Shown here: positions 21,156 through 29,346 of the stretch, piece after piece
Layout of the letters: every line of letters starts with the position of its first letter
Position numbering within the stretch: the first letter of the stretch is position 1
Assembly (NCBI GenBank): GCA_028598975.1
Contig: JAQRMU010000041.1
Coordinates: 1 to 32,429 of the forward strand
DNA from: Gammaproteobacteria bacterium
GTDB taxonomy: Bacteria; Pseudomonadota; Gammaproteobacteria; Nitrosococcales; Methylophagaceae
Direction of reading: 5' to 3'
Length of the DNA: 32,429 nucleotides
Notes under the pieces: generated by a model
The model's input: only the letters and a program-made list of their open reading frames with translations
The model's database searches: none
What the model was told of the DNA's origin: nothing
Position numbers and translations under genes: made by a program

Positions 21156-21238
21156 ACCGTCATTCCCGCGAAGGCGGAAACCCAAGGATAGTGGCTATTT
21201 GAGCAGCCCATGGATCTCCGCTTTCGCGAGGATGACAA
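21156..21238. repeat. GTCAT-ended inverted repeat element between metK and ahcY
   Basis: Two imperfect inverted arms of about 28 bases: ACCGTCATTCCCGCGAAGGC... at the left and ...CTTTCGCGAGGATGACAAA at the right, each itself a small CCGC/GCGG-type hairpin, around a 27-base centre. The arm resembles the ATTCCCGCG-type short repeats known from Neisseria (dRS3) and other proteobacteria. It interrupts the metK-ahcY spacer inside the presumed operon. Confidence 0.75.
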
Positions 21239-21250
21239 AATGAGTATGAT

Positions 21251-22411
21251 TTAGATGCCCGCGGCATCACGTAATGTATCGGCAAGGTCAGTACGTTCCC
21301 ATGTGAACTCAGGCTCTTCACGACCAAAGTGACCGTAAGCCGCAGTGCCTTGGTAAATAGGCCGAATTAAGTCGAGCATTTTGACAAGGCCAACTGGGCG
21401 TAAGTCAAAATGTTCGCGAACGAGTGCTTCAAGTTTGTCATTAGCAATTTTGCCGGTGCCAAATGTTTCGATACTGATAGATGTTGGCTCTGCCACGCCG
21501 ATAGCGTAAGACACTTGAATCTCACAGCGCTCAGCTAATCCTGCCGCAACAATATTCTTAGCGACATAACGACCTGCATAAGCAGCACTACGATCCACTT
21601 TTGATGGATCTTTACCAGAGAAGGCACCACCACCATGGCGTGCCATACCACCATAAGTATCAACGATGATCTTACGGCCTGTTAAACCGGCATCACCCAC
21701 GGGGCCACCAATGATAAATTGGCCTGTTGGGTTGATATGGAATGAGGTATCTTTAGAAATCCATTCAGCTGGTAATGTTGGCCAAATGATTAATTCCATT
21801 ACTGCTTCTTGTAAATCTTTTAATGACACCTCAGGGTTATGTTGCGTTGAAAGTACAACCGCATCAATACCCACCGGTTTTCCATCTTCATAGATAAAGG
21901 TAACTTGGCTTTTTGCATCAGGGCGTAACCACGGCAATGTCCCATTCTTACGAACTTGAGCTTGGCGTTTAACTAAACGGTGAGCGTAGGTTATTGGTGC
22001 GGGCATTAAAACATCGGTTTCATTGCTAGCGTAACCAAACATTAAACCTTGATCACCAGCACCTTGATTCTCAGGCTTATCACGATCAACACCCATAGCA
22101 ATATCAGGCGATTGTTTACCAATTAATGACATGACGGCACAGGTTTCGCCATCAAAACCAACATCAGAACTGTTATAACCGATATCCGTAATGGTTTTAC
22201 GGACAACATCTTCTAAATCAACCCATGCTTCTGTTGTAATTTCACCAGCAACAATTGCTGCCCCTGTTTTGATTAATGTTTCACAGGCAACGCGAGCGTT
22301 AGGGTCTTGACGTAATATTTCATCAAGAACAGCATCAGAGATCTGATCTGCGACTTTATCTGGGTGGCCTTCTGAAACTGATTCAGAAGTGAAAATTAAA
22401 CGATTACTCAT
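21251..22411 (-). CDS. metK: S-adenosylmethionine synthetase
   Basis: Makes SAM from methionine and ATP. Signatures: [13 protein letters not shown] (ATP/methionine site), [27 protein letters not shown] (P-loop-like). The frame opens at a TTG (22417), but the ATG at 22411 fits the family N-terminus (MSNRLIF) and has GAGG ten bases upstream, giving 386 residues. First gene of metK-ahcY-metF, behind a 328-base leader that holds the SAH riboswitch candidate. Confidence 0.98.
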   Translation of the reverse strand: MSNRLIFTSESVSEGHPDKVADQISDAVLDEILRQDPNARVACETLIKTGAAIVAGEITTEAWVDLEDVVRKTITDIGYNSSDVGFDGETCAVMSLIGKQSPDIAMGVDRDKPENQGAGDQGLMFGYASNETDVLMPAPITYAHRLVKRQAQVRKNGTLPWLRPDAKSQVTFIYEDGKPVGIDAVVLSTQHNPEVSLKDLQEAVMELIIWPTLPAEWISKDTSFHINPTGQFIIGGPVGDAGLTGRKIIVDTYGGMARHGGGAFSGKDPSKVDRSAAYAGRYVAKNIVAAGLAERCEIQVSYAIGVAEPTSISIETFGTGKIANDKLEALVREHFDLRPVGLVKMLDLIRPIYQGTAAYGHFGREEPEFTWERTDLADTLRDAAGI

Positions 22412-22461
22412 AGTCAACGTACCTCATTACTTGAATGATAGGTGAAGAGAGTTGTTTGATG

Positions 22462-22486
22462 TGCTTGCTGAAATCGAGAGCAAGCA
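22462..22486 (-). other. 8-bp hairpin in the metK leader
   Basis: TGCTTGCT and AGCAAGCA (22462-22469 with 22479-22486) form a perfect 8-bp stem with a 9-base loop, about 20 bases downstream of the riboswitch aptamer and 50 bases before metK. No T run follows it on minus, so it is not a standard terminator. It might be part of the expression platform. Confidence 0.4.
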
Positions 22487-22505
22487 GGGGATAGGTCAAA
22501 AACAC

Positions 22506-22606
22506 AACGCTCATTATTATTCAATATTTGTTAATAATGAACGCGGTTTAAAGTATAGATTTGAATAAGCCTAGCAGGGTGATCCTGTTGCAGCGTTCCT
22601 TATTCA
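22506..22606 (-). promoter_or_regulatory. S-adenosylhomocysteine (SAH) riboswitch
   Basis: On minus the core reads TGAATAAG-GAACGCTGCAACAGG-ATCACCCTGCTAGG-CTTATTCA, close to the SAH aptamer consensus (GAGCGCUGCAACGG...AGGCUCGG). P1 is a perfect 8-bp helix, 22599-22606 with 22562-22569. P2 is CAGG/CCTG within 22575-22587. P4 is AACGCT (22592-22597) with AGCGTT (22506-22511). Between P1 and the distal P4 strand lies an extra hairpin (CGTTCATTATTA/TAATAATGAGCG), like the optional P3. It precedes metK-ahcY-metF, the usual SAH-switch regulon. SAH binding normally raises expression. Confidence 0.85.
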
Positions 22607-22745
22607 GAAGGTGCACTTTAGTCTATTTACGATAAAAACACAAGATACGAGGTCATCAAAAAATATGGCTAAGCTAATATTTTTAATACAAATACTAATG
22701 TTATTTTGAATTAAAAGGATAGGGTAGGCATGCCGTCTAATAGTG

Positions 22746-23462
22746 TTATATTTCTAAACTATGACCGTTAGATTTTAACCATTGGCGTGAGGCTTTGAAT
22801 GTTGGGGAATGGTGTTCTACTAATTGCCAAAATAGTGCTGAATGATTGTGATGTTTTAGATGGCAAAGCTCATGAACAATCACATAATCAATGATACTAG
22901 GAGGAGCGAGCATTAACTTCCAATTAAATTGAACATCACCACGAATGCCACAGCTTCCCCAGCGGGCTTTATAAGTTTTTACAGTAACTGATGTGGGCAT
23001 TAAATCAATTTGGCGAGCTATTTCTGCGGTACGCGATGTTAAATAGTGTTCGGCTTGTTGTTTATACCAGCGAATTAATGTGGCACGAATTGTCGTTATA
23101 GATAGGCGGTTTAAACGTCCATGAAGCTCAAGTTCAAGAGGTGTTTTTATAACGGAAGGTGACGTATCTGCCTGAATAAAACGCAATGTGTATTTTTTAT
23201 CTAAGAATAAAAATCCTTCTCCATCGATGAACTGCTTTTCTGGCGTTTCTTTTAGGGACTGTTCGGCAAGTTTTTTCTGGATCCATGATGTTTTCTGTAA
23301 CACAAATTCACGGGCAAGTTTGAGTGGTAGCCTAGATGGAATATGAATAGACACGTGTTGGTCTTTTATTTTCAAGGCAGAGGTCTTTCGTCGACCACTT
23401 TTAATAACAGTGACTATAAATCCATCACCTTGTATTGTTTGCATGATAGGAAGAGCCTTCAC
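22746..23462 (-). CDS. YgjP-like zinc-metalloprotein (M48/WLM-type fold)
   Basis: 238 residues of the YgjP/DUF45 family. The HELCH motif is at 197-201 with HNHSALFW providing a third ligand (His207), and RWGSC at 167-171 is the family hallmark. E. coli YgjP has been linked to nucleotide hydrolysis, so peptidase activity should not be assumed. The frame opens with GTG at 23462; an ATG at 23444 is an alternative start with AAGG some 11 bases upstream. It diverges from dusA with only 18 bases between them. Confidence 0.85.
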   Translation of the reverse strand: MKALPIMQTIQGDGFIVTVIKSGRRKTSALKIKDQHVSIHIPSRLPLKLAREFVLQKTSWIQKKLAEQSLKETPEKQFIDGEGFLFLDKKYTLRFIQADTSPSVIKTPLELELHGRLNRLSITTIRATLIRWYKQQAEHYLTSRTAEIARQIDLMPTSVTVKTYKARWGSCGIRGDVQFNWKLMLAPPSIIDYVIVHELCHLKHHNHSALFWQLVEHHSPTFKASRQWLKSNGHSLEI

Positions 23463-23463
23463 G

Positions 23464-23469
23464 TATAAT
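23464..23469 (+). promoter_or_regulatory. Candidate -10 box (TATAAT) just before dusA
   Basis: A perfect TATAAT ends 11 bases before the dusA ATG. The best upstream -35, TTGCAT at 23439-23444, is at 19-base spacing. If used, transcription would start about five bases from the ATG, leaving almost no leader; no Shine-Dalgarno is visible. Confidence 0.35.
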
Positions 23470-23480
23470 ATCTGCCTATT

Positions 23481-24488
23481 ATGACATCATCTGAATTTAC
23501 ACTTAAACAATCTCACCGTCTTTCTGTGGCCCCCATGCTGGACTGGACCAATAGAGACTTTCGTTATTTCCTTCGCTTAATATCAAAACACTGCTTGCTT
23601 TATACCGAGATGGTGACCACGGGAGCCATTATTCATGGTCAGCGAGAGCGATTTTTAGGCCATGATGTGAGTGAGCACCCCTTGGCGTTACAACTAGGCG
23701 GTTCCGATCCTGAGGCGCTAGCAAAGTGTGCAAAACTGGCTGAGGATGCAGGTTACAGTGAGATCAATTTGAATGTAGGCTGTCCGAGTGATCGTGTTCA
23801 GTCAGGTAGTTTTGGTGCTTGTTTAATGGCTGAGCCAAAGCTGGTGGCTGAAGGGGTTGCGGCGATGCAGGCTGAGGTAGACATTCCTGTAACGGTAAAA
23901 ACACGCTTAGGGATTGATAAGCTAGATAGCTATGACTTCTTGGTTGATTTTATTACACAAGTCGCTGATGCGGGCTGTGATATTTTTATTTTGCATGCAC
24001 GTAAAGCATGGTTGCAAGGTTTAAGCCCTAAAGAGAACCGTGATGTACCGCCACTTGATTACAATCGTGTTTATCAGATAAAAAAGGACTTTCCACACCT
24101 TCATATTGATATTAATGGCGGCATTCAAAGCTTAGAGCAAGCCCAGCAGCATTTGAATCATATTGATGGGGTGATGATGGGACGTGCTATTTATAATGAT
24201 CCCTATCTGTTAGCGGATGTTGACAAGACATTGTTTGGTGCTCAACATAAAGTGCTTTCTCGACATGATATTATTCGAGCAATGTTGCCTTATATTGAAC
24301 AGAGAATGACGGAAGGTCGGCCGGTTAAGTCGATAACGCGCCATTTACTTGGCTTGTTCCAAGGAATGAAAGGTGCTAAGGCATGGCGTCGTCATTTGAG
24401 TGAGAATGCTCACCTAAAAGGGGCGGGACTTGAGGTGGTAGAACAAGCCTTAGCCTTAGTTCCGGATGCCAGTGCCTTTATTGAGTAG
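23481..24488 (+). CDS. dusA: tRNA-dihydrouridine(20/20a) synthase DusA
   Basis: 335 residues, FMN-dependent reduction of uridine 20/20a in tRNA. DusA features: [44 protein letters not shown], the catalytic Cys101 in [37 protein letters not shown] and [12 protein letters not shown]. The C-terminal helical tRNA-binding domain is complete. Its last 33 bases overlap the end of the convergent ABC permease gene. Confidence 0.97.
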   Translation: MTSSEFTLKQSHRLSVAPMLDWTNRDFRYFLRLISKHCLLYTEMVTTGAIIHGQRERFLGHDVSEHPLALQLGGSDPEALAKCAKLAEDAGYSEINLNVGCPSDRVQSGSFGACLMAEPKLVAEGVAAMQAEVDIPVTVKTRLGIDKLDSYDFLVDFITQVADAGCDIFILHARKAWLQGLSPKENRDVPPLDYNRVYQIKKDFPHLHIDINGGIQSLEQAQQHLNHIDGVMMGRAIYNDPYLLADVDKTLFGAQHKVLSRHDIIRAMLPYIEQRMTEGRPVKSITRHLLGLFQGMKGAKAWRRHLSENAHLKGAGLEVVEQALALVPDASAFIE

Positions 24489-25235
24489 ATAAAGTGCAAA
24501 ACTAGTCAAAGCTACAATACACACGAGAATGATTGCAAAGGCTATTTCAACCGCAATATCAGATACGCCTAACATGCCAAAACGGAAGGCATTGACCATA
24601 TAAAGAATCGGGTTCAATAGTGATACGTTTTGCCAAAACTCGGGCAATAGGCTGATTGAATAAAATACACCACCTAGATAAGTCATTGGTGTCAGAATAA
24701 ACGTTGGAATGATCGATATCTCATCAAAGCTTCGTGCATAAATTGCATTGATAAAGCCACCTAAAGCAAACATGACGGCACTTAATACAACCATACTTAG
24801 TGTGATTAATAAATGTTGAATTTCTATTGATGTAAAGAATAGCGAGACGATTGTAACAATTAGCCCAACACAAAGACCACGGGCAGTTCCCCCCGCAACA
24901 TAACCTGCCAAAATAAGACTATTAGGTATGGGTGCAACCAATAACTCTTCAATATGGCTTTGAAATTTAGCGCTATAAAATGAGGATGCAACATTAGCAT
25001 ATGCATTATTGATAACAGACATCATGATGATACCGGGGGCTATATATTCCATATAGCTAAAGCCACCCATTTCACCAATTCTACTACCGATTAAATTACC
25101 AAATATGATGAAATATAAGGTCATCGTTATGGCTGGTGGAAGTAATGTTTGTGGCCAAATTCGAATAAAGCGGCGTACTTCACGAGTGAGCAAGGTATTA
25201 AAAGCCACCCAGCGCTGAGACAGTTGATGGCTCAT
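24456..25235 (-). CDS. ABC-2 type exporter permease (YadH-like)
   Basis: 259 residues, six helices, ABC2_membrane family. It begins [39 protein letters not shown] and has the ABC-2 stretch [15 protein letters not shown]...ARGLCVGL, matching E. coli YadH. The partner ATPase gene overlaps its ATG (ATGA). Substrate unknown. The 3' end overlaps dusA tail-to-tail by 33 bases. Confidence 0.9.
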   Translation of the reverse strand: MSHQLSQRWVAFNTLLTREVRRFIRIWPQTLLPPAITMTLYFIIFGNLIGSRIGEMGGFSYMEYIAPGIIMMSVINNAYANVASSFYSAKFQSHIEELLVAPIPNSLILAGYVAGGTARGLCVGLIVTIVSLFFTSIEIQHLLITLSMVVLSAVMFALGGFINAIYARSFDEISIIPTFILTPMTYLGGVFYSISLLPEFWQNVSLLNPILYMVNAFRFGMLGVSDIAVEIAFAIILVCIVALTSFALYLLNKGTGIRN

Positions 25236-26161
25236 AATGTTGCCTCAGATTTTTCGACTAGGCTTAGGAATAACTCTTCCAAACGGTTGGCTTTATTTTT
25301 CATGCTCACGACATTGATATTTTGTTGGTTGAGAAGGGAAAATAAATGATTAAGACCTTCATCTCGATTAATCTCGACTTCTAGTGTGGTGTCATCAACC
25401 TGTATATAGCTGATGTCTTCTAATTCAAAATTAGGTTTTAAAGCATCGCTTAAATAAAGAACAAAGGTTTCTTTATCTAATCGGTTTAAGAGTGACTTCA
25501 TATCCGTATTTTCGATAATTTTGCCTTTATCAATAATGGCAATGTTACGGCATAGGTTTTCAGCTTCTTCCAAATAATGTGTGGTAAGAATGATGGTTGT
25601 GCCTTGTTCATTAATCTCTTGTAAGAAAGTCCACATTGAACGACGCAGTTCAATATCTACCCCCGCGGTTGGTTCATCGAGAATTAATAACTGTGGGTTG
25701 TGAACTAACGCTCTAGCGATCATGAGCCGACGTTTCATTCCACCAGAAAGTGCACGGGCTGGGGTATGACGCTTTTCCCACAATCCTAATTGGAGCAGTA
25801 GCTCATCAGCACGAGGCTCGGCCACTTTTGCAGGCATGCCGTAATAACCTGCCTGAGTAATGAGGATATGTTTAACCTGTTCAAAACCATTAAAATTAAA
25901 CTCTTGCGGTACCAAACCTATATGTGATTTGGCAATTTCTGGAGCACTGTCTAAATCGGTGCCAAATACGGAGACCTGGCCAGATGATTTAGTGACGAGT
26001 GAAGTGATAATGCCAATTGTTGTCGACTTTCCAGCCCCATTGGGGCCGAGTAAGGCAAAGAAGTCGCCTTGATCAACAGCTAGGCTAATATCTTTCAATG
26101 CCTTAAAGCCATTACCGTAGGTTTTCGTTAAATTATTGATATAGAGTGCTTTCACAGCCAT
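25232..26161 (-). CDS. ABC-2 type exporter ATPase (YadG-like)
   Basis: 309 residues. Walker A GPNGAGKST, Q-loop GLVPQEFNF, signature LSGGMKRRLMIARAL, Walker B LLILDEPTAGVD and H-loop TTHYLEEAE are complete. The C-terminal 70 residues are the extension seen in YadG-type exporters. It is first in a two-gene operon and diverges from mutH across 41 bases. Confidence 0.92.
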   Translation of the reverse strand: MAVKALYINNLTKTYGNGFKALKDISLAVDQGDFFALLGPNGAGKSTTIGIITSLVTKSSGQVSVFGTDLDSAPEIAKSHIGLVPQEFNFNGFEQVKHILITQAGYYGMPAKVAEPRADELLLQLGLWEKRHTPARALSGGMKRRLMIARALVHNPQLLILDEPTAGVDIELRRSMWTFLQEINEQGTTIILTTHYLEEAENLCRNIAIIDKGKIIENTDMKSLLNRLDKETFVLYLSDALKPNFELEDISYIQVDDTTLEVEINRDEGLNHLFSLLNQQNINVVSMKNKANRLEELFLSLVEKSEATL

Positions 26162-26202
26162 TAGTCTAAGCAGAATAAAGCTTCCTAGGTTATCATGCTT
26201 GG

Positions 26203-26886
26203 ATGAAAGACAATATGCCTAAAAGTAATATTTTACCGCCACAGACACAAGATGAACTCATGCAACGCTGCCAAATTTTGGCGGGTAAGACATTAGGTCA
26301 GATCGCCGCCGAATTAAAGGTTGATGTGCCAGAGAACTTGCAACGACATAAAGGCTGGACTGGAATGTTGCTAGAGTCATACTTAGGTGCAGATGCAGGC
26401 AATCAAGCAGAACCTGATTTTATTGGTTTAGGTATTGAAATGAAAACAATGCCGCTTAATAGCCTCGGCCAGCCAAAAGAGTCCACTTATGTTTGTACGG
26501 TTTCTATGCGGCAAAGTGGTGATCTGGTTTGGCAAGATAGTTGGGTAAGGCGTAAATTGTCACATGTGTTATGGGTTCCTGTCGAAGCGGACCCTAATAT
26601 ACCTTTAGCGGAACGCTATGTTGGTAACGCATGGTTATGGCAACCAACTGAAGAGCAAGATGCCATTTTGAAGCGTGACTGGGAAGAGTTAATGGATCGC
26701 ATCGTTTTGGGTGAGCAAGCGGACATTACAGCGAAAGAAGGTGAATATATGCAGCTCCGACCTAAAGCAGCAAATAGTCGAATCTTGGTTAAAGGCGTAT
26801 CGGCCCATGGGGAGCAGGAGTTTATAAATCCTAAAGGCTTTTATTTACGAACTTCGTTTACTAAATTGTTACTACTTACTGCATAA
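26203..26886 (+). CDS. mutH: DNA mismatch repair endonuclease MutH
   Basis: 227 residues. It nicks the unmethylated strand at hemimethylated GATC sites during mismatch repair. Catalytic residues E58, D72, E79 and K81 (LLESYLG...PDFIGLGIEMKT) keep the exact spacing of E. coli E56-D70-E77-K79. KGWTGMLLE, STYVCTVSM and PKGFYLRTSFT are family motifs. An alternative ATG lies four codons in (26215); neither has a strong ribosome site. Its presence implies Dam methylation and MutSL elsewhere in the genome. Confidence 0.96.
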   Translation: MKDNMPKSNILPPQTQDELMQRCQILAGKTLGQIAAELKVDVPENLQRHKGWTGMLLESYLGADAGNQAEPDFIGLGIEMKTMPLNSLGQPKESTYVCTVSMRQSGDLVWQDSWVRRKLSHVLWVPVEADPNIPLAERYVGNAWLWQPTEEQDAILKRDWEELMDRIVLGEQADITAKEGEYMQLRPKAANSRILVKGVSAHGEQEFINPKGFYLRTSFTKLLLLTA

Positions 26887-26905
26887 TATCGGTAGGATTT
26901 AAAAA

Positions 26906-26932
26906 ATGAAAATAAGCGAGAGAGTGCTGTGA
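26906..26932 (+). CDS. Eight-codon leader ORF overlapping the next start
   Basis: ATG AAA ATA AGC GAG AGA GTG CTG TGA encodes MKISERVL. TAGGA lies eight bases upstream, a better ribosome site than that of the following gene. Its TGA overlaps the GTG start of the receiver/GGDEF gene (GTGA), a typical arrangement for translational coupling. Whether the peptide is made is inference. Confidence 0.35.
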   Translation: MKISERVL

Positions 26933-28230
26933 AAAGTTTAAATGTATTAGTTGTTGATGGATCGGCGGCCTTTCGTGATGTCGTGCGAGAAATTCTGGAA
27001 AAAGCAGGGTGTATCGTCACAATTGAAAATACAGGAGCTGAAGGGTTGAAGAGTATAAAGCTTCAAGACTTCACCTTAATATGTACGGGCTATCATTTAC
27101 CTGATATGGCGGGAGTTGATTTTTGTAGCCAAGTTCGAGGCTTGCCAGAATACAAGCATACATCACTGCTCTTGTTAACGGCCGAAGATAATACTGCAAC
27201 ATTGAAAAGAGCGATGCTTGCCGGTGCAACCGATATATTCAATAAGCAGGATATTGCTCAACTCGAAGCCTATGTTCAACGCTTGGTAACAAGAGAAACT
27301 CGCACCATTACTGGTCGAGTATTATTTGTAGAAGATTCTGCCGCAGTACAAGGTGTTTTTCTCGATATCCTTATAGAGATGGGGCTCGATGTTGATGCAT
27401 ATACACGTGCTGAAGACGCATGGATCGCCTATCAACGTGGCGGCTATGATCTGGTCATGACTGACATCATATTAGAAGGTGCGATGAGCGGTGTCTCATT
27501 AGTTCGTAATATTCGACGACTGGATGGTGATGATGGTGATGTTCCTGTTATTGCGATATCGGGCTTTGATAATGTCTCTCGCCGAATAGAGCTCTTCCAC
27601 TTAGGAATTAATGATTATGTGGCAAAACCAATCATTCAAGAAGAGTTAATAGAGCGTGTTTATAATCAAATTCATGGCTACCACATAAAACTGGAATTAC
27701 GCTCACAACAACAATCTCTTAATAGAATGGCGATGTTAGATGAGACGACACAGTTGTTTAATCGCTATTCTTTACGAGAATTTTCAGGCCGCTACTTTAG
27801 TGATGTTGATAGAAATAACAGTTTTCTTAGCTTAGCCGTTTTAGAGATAGATGACTTCAAACAAATAGAGCAGGAAGATGGGGCAGAGAAGAGTCTTGCC
27901 GTAATCGCTGAGTTAGGGATCTGGTTAAAACGGATTGTGCGTGAAGCAGATATGGTGGCACGTTGGAAAGGTGAGAAATTTGTCTTTCTATTAGCAAACT
28001 GTGAGAAAGAAGCTGCAATGGATTTAATGTTACGCGTATCTTCTCGACTAAAACGCTTAAAGCCAGCAGATAGGTTAATTTCAGCTAGCATTGGGATTGC
28101 AACAATGTCAGTAGGTGAAAAACACAACCTAGCAAGTTTATTTCGCTTAGCAGATAGTGCGTTGGCACAAGCGAAAGAAGTCGGTCACGATCAAGTGTTT
28201 ACTTTCGAAGGAGAGACTGGGGAAGTCTAG
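26929..28230 (+). CDS. Double-receiver protein with a degenerate GGDEF domain
   Basis: 433 residues, GTG start. First receiver, about 4-120: the acidic pair is D10-G11 rather than DD, and the phospho-Asp position is Gly54 (CTGYHLPDM), so it is probably not phosphorylated. Second receiver, about 132-248: acidic residues (VEDS), Asp179 in VMTDIILEG, AISG and VAKP are all intact. The GGDEF domain, about 270-430, has KGEKF (347-351) where GGDEF/GGEEF belongs, and lacks the normal LTGLxNR (LDETTQLFNR) pattern in part. It is therefore likely a signalling protein without diguanylate cyclase activity. A leader ORF may couple its translation. No kinase gene is adjacent. Confidence 0.87.
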   Translation: MKSLNVLVVDGSAAFRDVVREILEKAGCIVTIENTGAEGLKSIKLQDFTLICTGYHLPDMAGVDFCSQVRGLPEYKHTSLLLLTAEDNTATLKRAMLAGATDIFNKQDIAQLEAYVQRLVTRETRTITGRVLFVEDSAAVQGVFLDILIEMGLDVDAYTRAEDAWIAYQRGGYDLVMTDIILEGAMSGVSLVRNIRRLDGDDGDVPVIAISGFDNVSRRIELFHLGINDYVAKPIIQEELIERVYNQIHGYHIKLELRSQQQSLNRMAMLDETTQLFNRYSLREFSGRYFSDVDRNNSFLSLAVLEIDDFKQIEQEDGAEKSLAVIAELGIWLKRIVREADMVARWKGEKFVFLLANCEKEAAMDLMLRVSSRLKRLKPADRLISASIGIATMSVGEKHNLASLFRLADSALAQAKEVGHDQVFTFEGETGEV

Positions 28231-28236
28231 TTATCT

Positions 28237-28408
28237 CCATAATCAATGAAGGTGCTTGGGCATATATCCGTAATCATTCAATCTGCAAATTTTTTATTTG
28301 GTCATCCCAGCATGCTTTTAGCTGGGCTCTACTTAATACAATAGATTCTCGATAAAAACACTCGAGAATGACGGGGAGTGTAAGAAGCTGCACCTTCATT
28401 GATTATGG
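28237..28408. mobile_element. 172-bp MITE-like element with perfect 19-bp inverted ends
   Basis: CCATAATCAATGAAGGTGC at 28237-28255 is the exact inverse of GCACCTTCATTGATTATGG at 28390-28408. The element carries no coding potential and fills nearly the whole gap between two convergent genes: six bases after the upstream stop and seven before the prmB stop. It contains a second inverted repeat (28301-28372). No target duplication could be made out. Confidence 0.6.
28301..28372. repeat. GTCAT-ended inverted repeat nested in the MITE-like element
   Basis: The left arm 28301-28331 (GTCATCCCAGCATGCTTTTA...) and right arm 28342-28372 (inverted GTCATTCTCGAGTGTTTTTA...) are 31 bases each and share GTCAT, C, TG-TTTTTA and TCTA positions. 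Each arm folds into its own short hairpin (CCAG/CTGG and CTCGA/TCGAG). It belongs to the same family as 19782-19813 and 21156-21238. Confidence 0.7.
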
Positions 28409-28415
28409 GGGGGGA

Positions 28416-29345
28416 CTAAGTACCATAGTGTTGTGAAAAGCGGATGCATTGCTCGAAGTTCAGCATAAATACACCATGGCCACCATATTCAAAATCTAGC
28501 CACATAAACTCAATGTCAGGCCATTTATCCATAACAGCATAGTCACTATTACCGACTTCAACAAATAAGATACCTGTGGGTGTTAGGAACTTATGAGCAT
28601 CTAATAGAATTCTTTCAACCAATGCTAAACCGTTATCATCGGCTTCAAGGGCAGACGTTGGCTCATGGTTATATTCTGCAGGTAATGTTGCCATTTCATC
28701 AGCACCAACATAGGGTGGGTTGCTGACAATGAGATCATATTTTTTACCATTAAGAGCAGCCCATAAATCAGACTGAATGGCATGAACATGCCCATTCAAA
28801 TGATGCTTTTTAATATTTATCTTGGCAACATCAAGTGCATCTAAACTGATATCAACAGCATCGACTTGAGCTTCTGGAAATGCATCCGCACAAGCAATAG
28901 CAATGCAGCCACCACCAGTACAAAGATCAAGAATATCTGACACTGCCTCAGCTTGCATTAACCAAGGCATAAACTGATCTTGAATTAATTCGGCAAAGGG
29001 CGAGCGAGGAATTAAAACACGCTCATCAACATAGAAGGGCAAATTAGCAAACCATGCTTCATGTGTCAGATAGGGAACAGGGACGCGATCCACAACGCGT
29101 CGTTCAATTAAATCGGCAATGGCTTGCTTTTCAGCATGAGTCAGTCGGGCATCAGCAAACAGTTCCGGAAATTCAGTTGCCGGTAAGTGAAGACTATGTA
29201 GAATAAGTTGTAATGCATCATTAAACGCATCGACATTACCATGGCCATAGAACAGTTCGGCAGCATTAAATTGTGATGTAGCCCAACGCAATACATCACG
29301 TAGCGTATATAGCTCATCAATGACTGTTTTCTGAATGGATGCCAT
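28416..29345 (-). CDS. prmB: Ribosomal protein L3 glutamine methyltransferase
   Basis: 309 residues, SAM-dependent N5-glutamine methyltransferase. The NPPYV motif at 209-213, the SAM loop DLCTGGGCIAI at 140-150 and the PrmB-type IPRSPFAELI at 112-121 (PrmC has PRPET) identify it. The N-terminal helical domain is complete. It starts one base after the leuC stop, so the two are probably co-transcribed. In many relatives prmB lies beside aroC instead. A run of eight Gs ends two bases past its stop codon. Confidence 0.95.
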   Translation of the reverse strand: MASIQKTVIDELYTLRDVLRWATSQFNAAELFYGHGNVDAFNDALQLILHSLHLPATEFPELFADARLTHAEKQAIADLIERRVVDRVPVPYLTHEAWFANLPFYVDERVLIPRSPFAELIQDQFMPWLMQAEAVSDILDLCTGGGCIAIACADAFPEAQVDAVDISLDALDVAKINIKKHHLNGHVHAIQSDLWAALNGKKYDLIVSNPPYVGADEMATLPAEYNHEPTSALEADDNGLALVERILLDAHKFLTPTGILFVEVGNSDYAVMDKWPDIEFMWLDFEYGGHGVFMLNFEQCIRFSQHYGT

Positions 29346-29346
29346 T

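Noticed and set aside
22462-22486. Hairpin in the metK leader as an intrinsic terminator
   Set aside because: Stem is perfect but no T run follows on the minus strand; kept only as a leader hairpin.
22506-22606. SAM riboswitch rather than SAH
   Set aside because: The conserved GCTGCAA...AGG core and P1/P4 layout match the SAH aptamer and not SAM-I, SAM-II or SAM-IV patterns known to me.
28407-28414. Run of eight Gs as a phase-variable frameshift tract
   Set aside because: It lies after the prmB stop codon and outside any gene, so slippage would not alter a protein.
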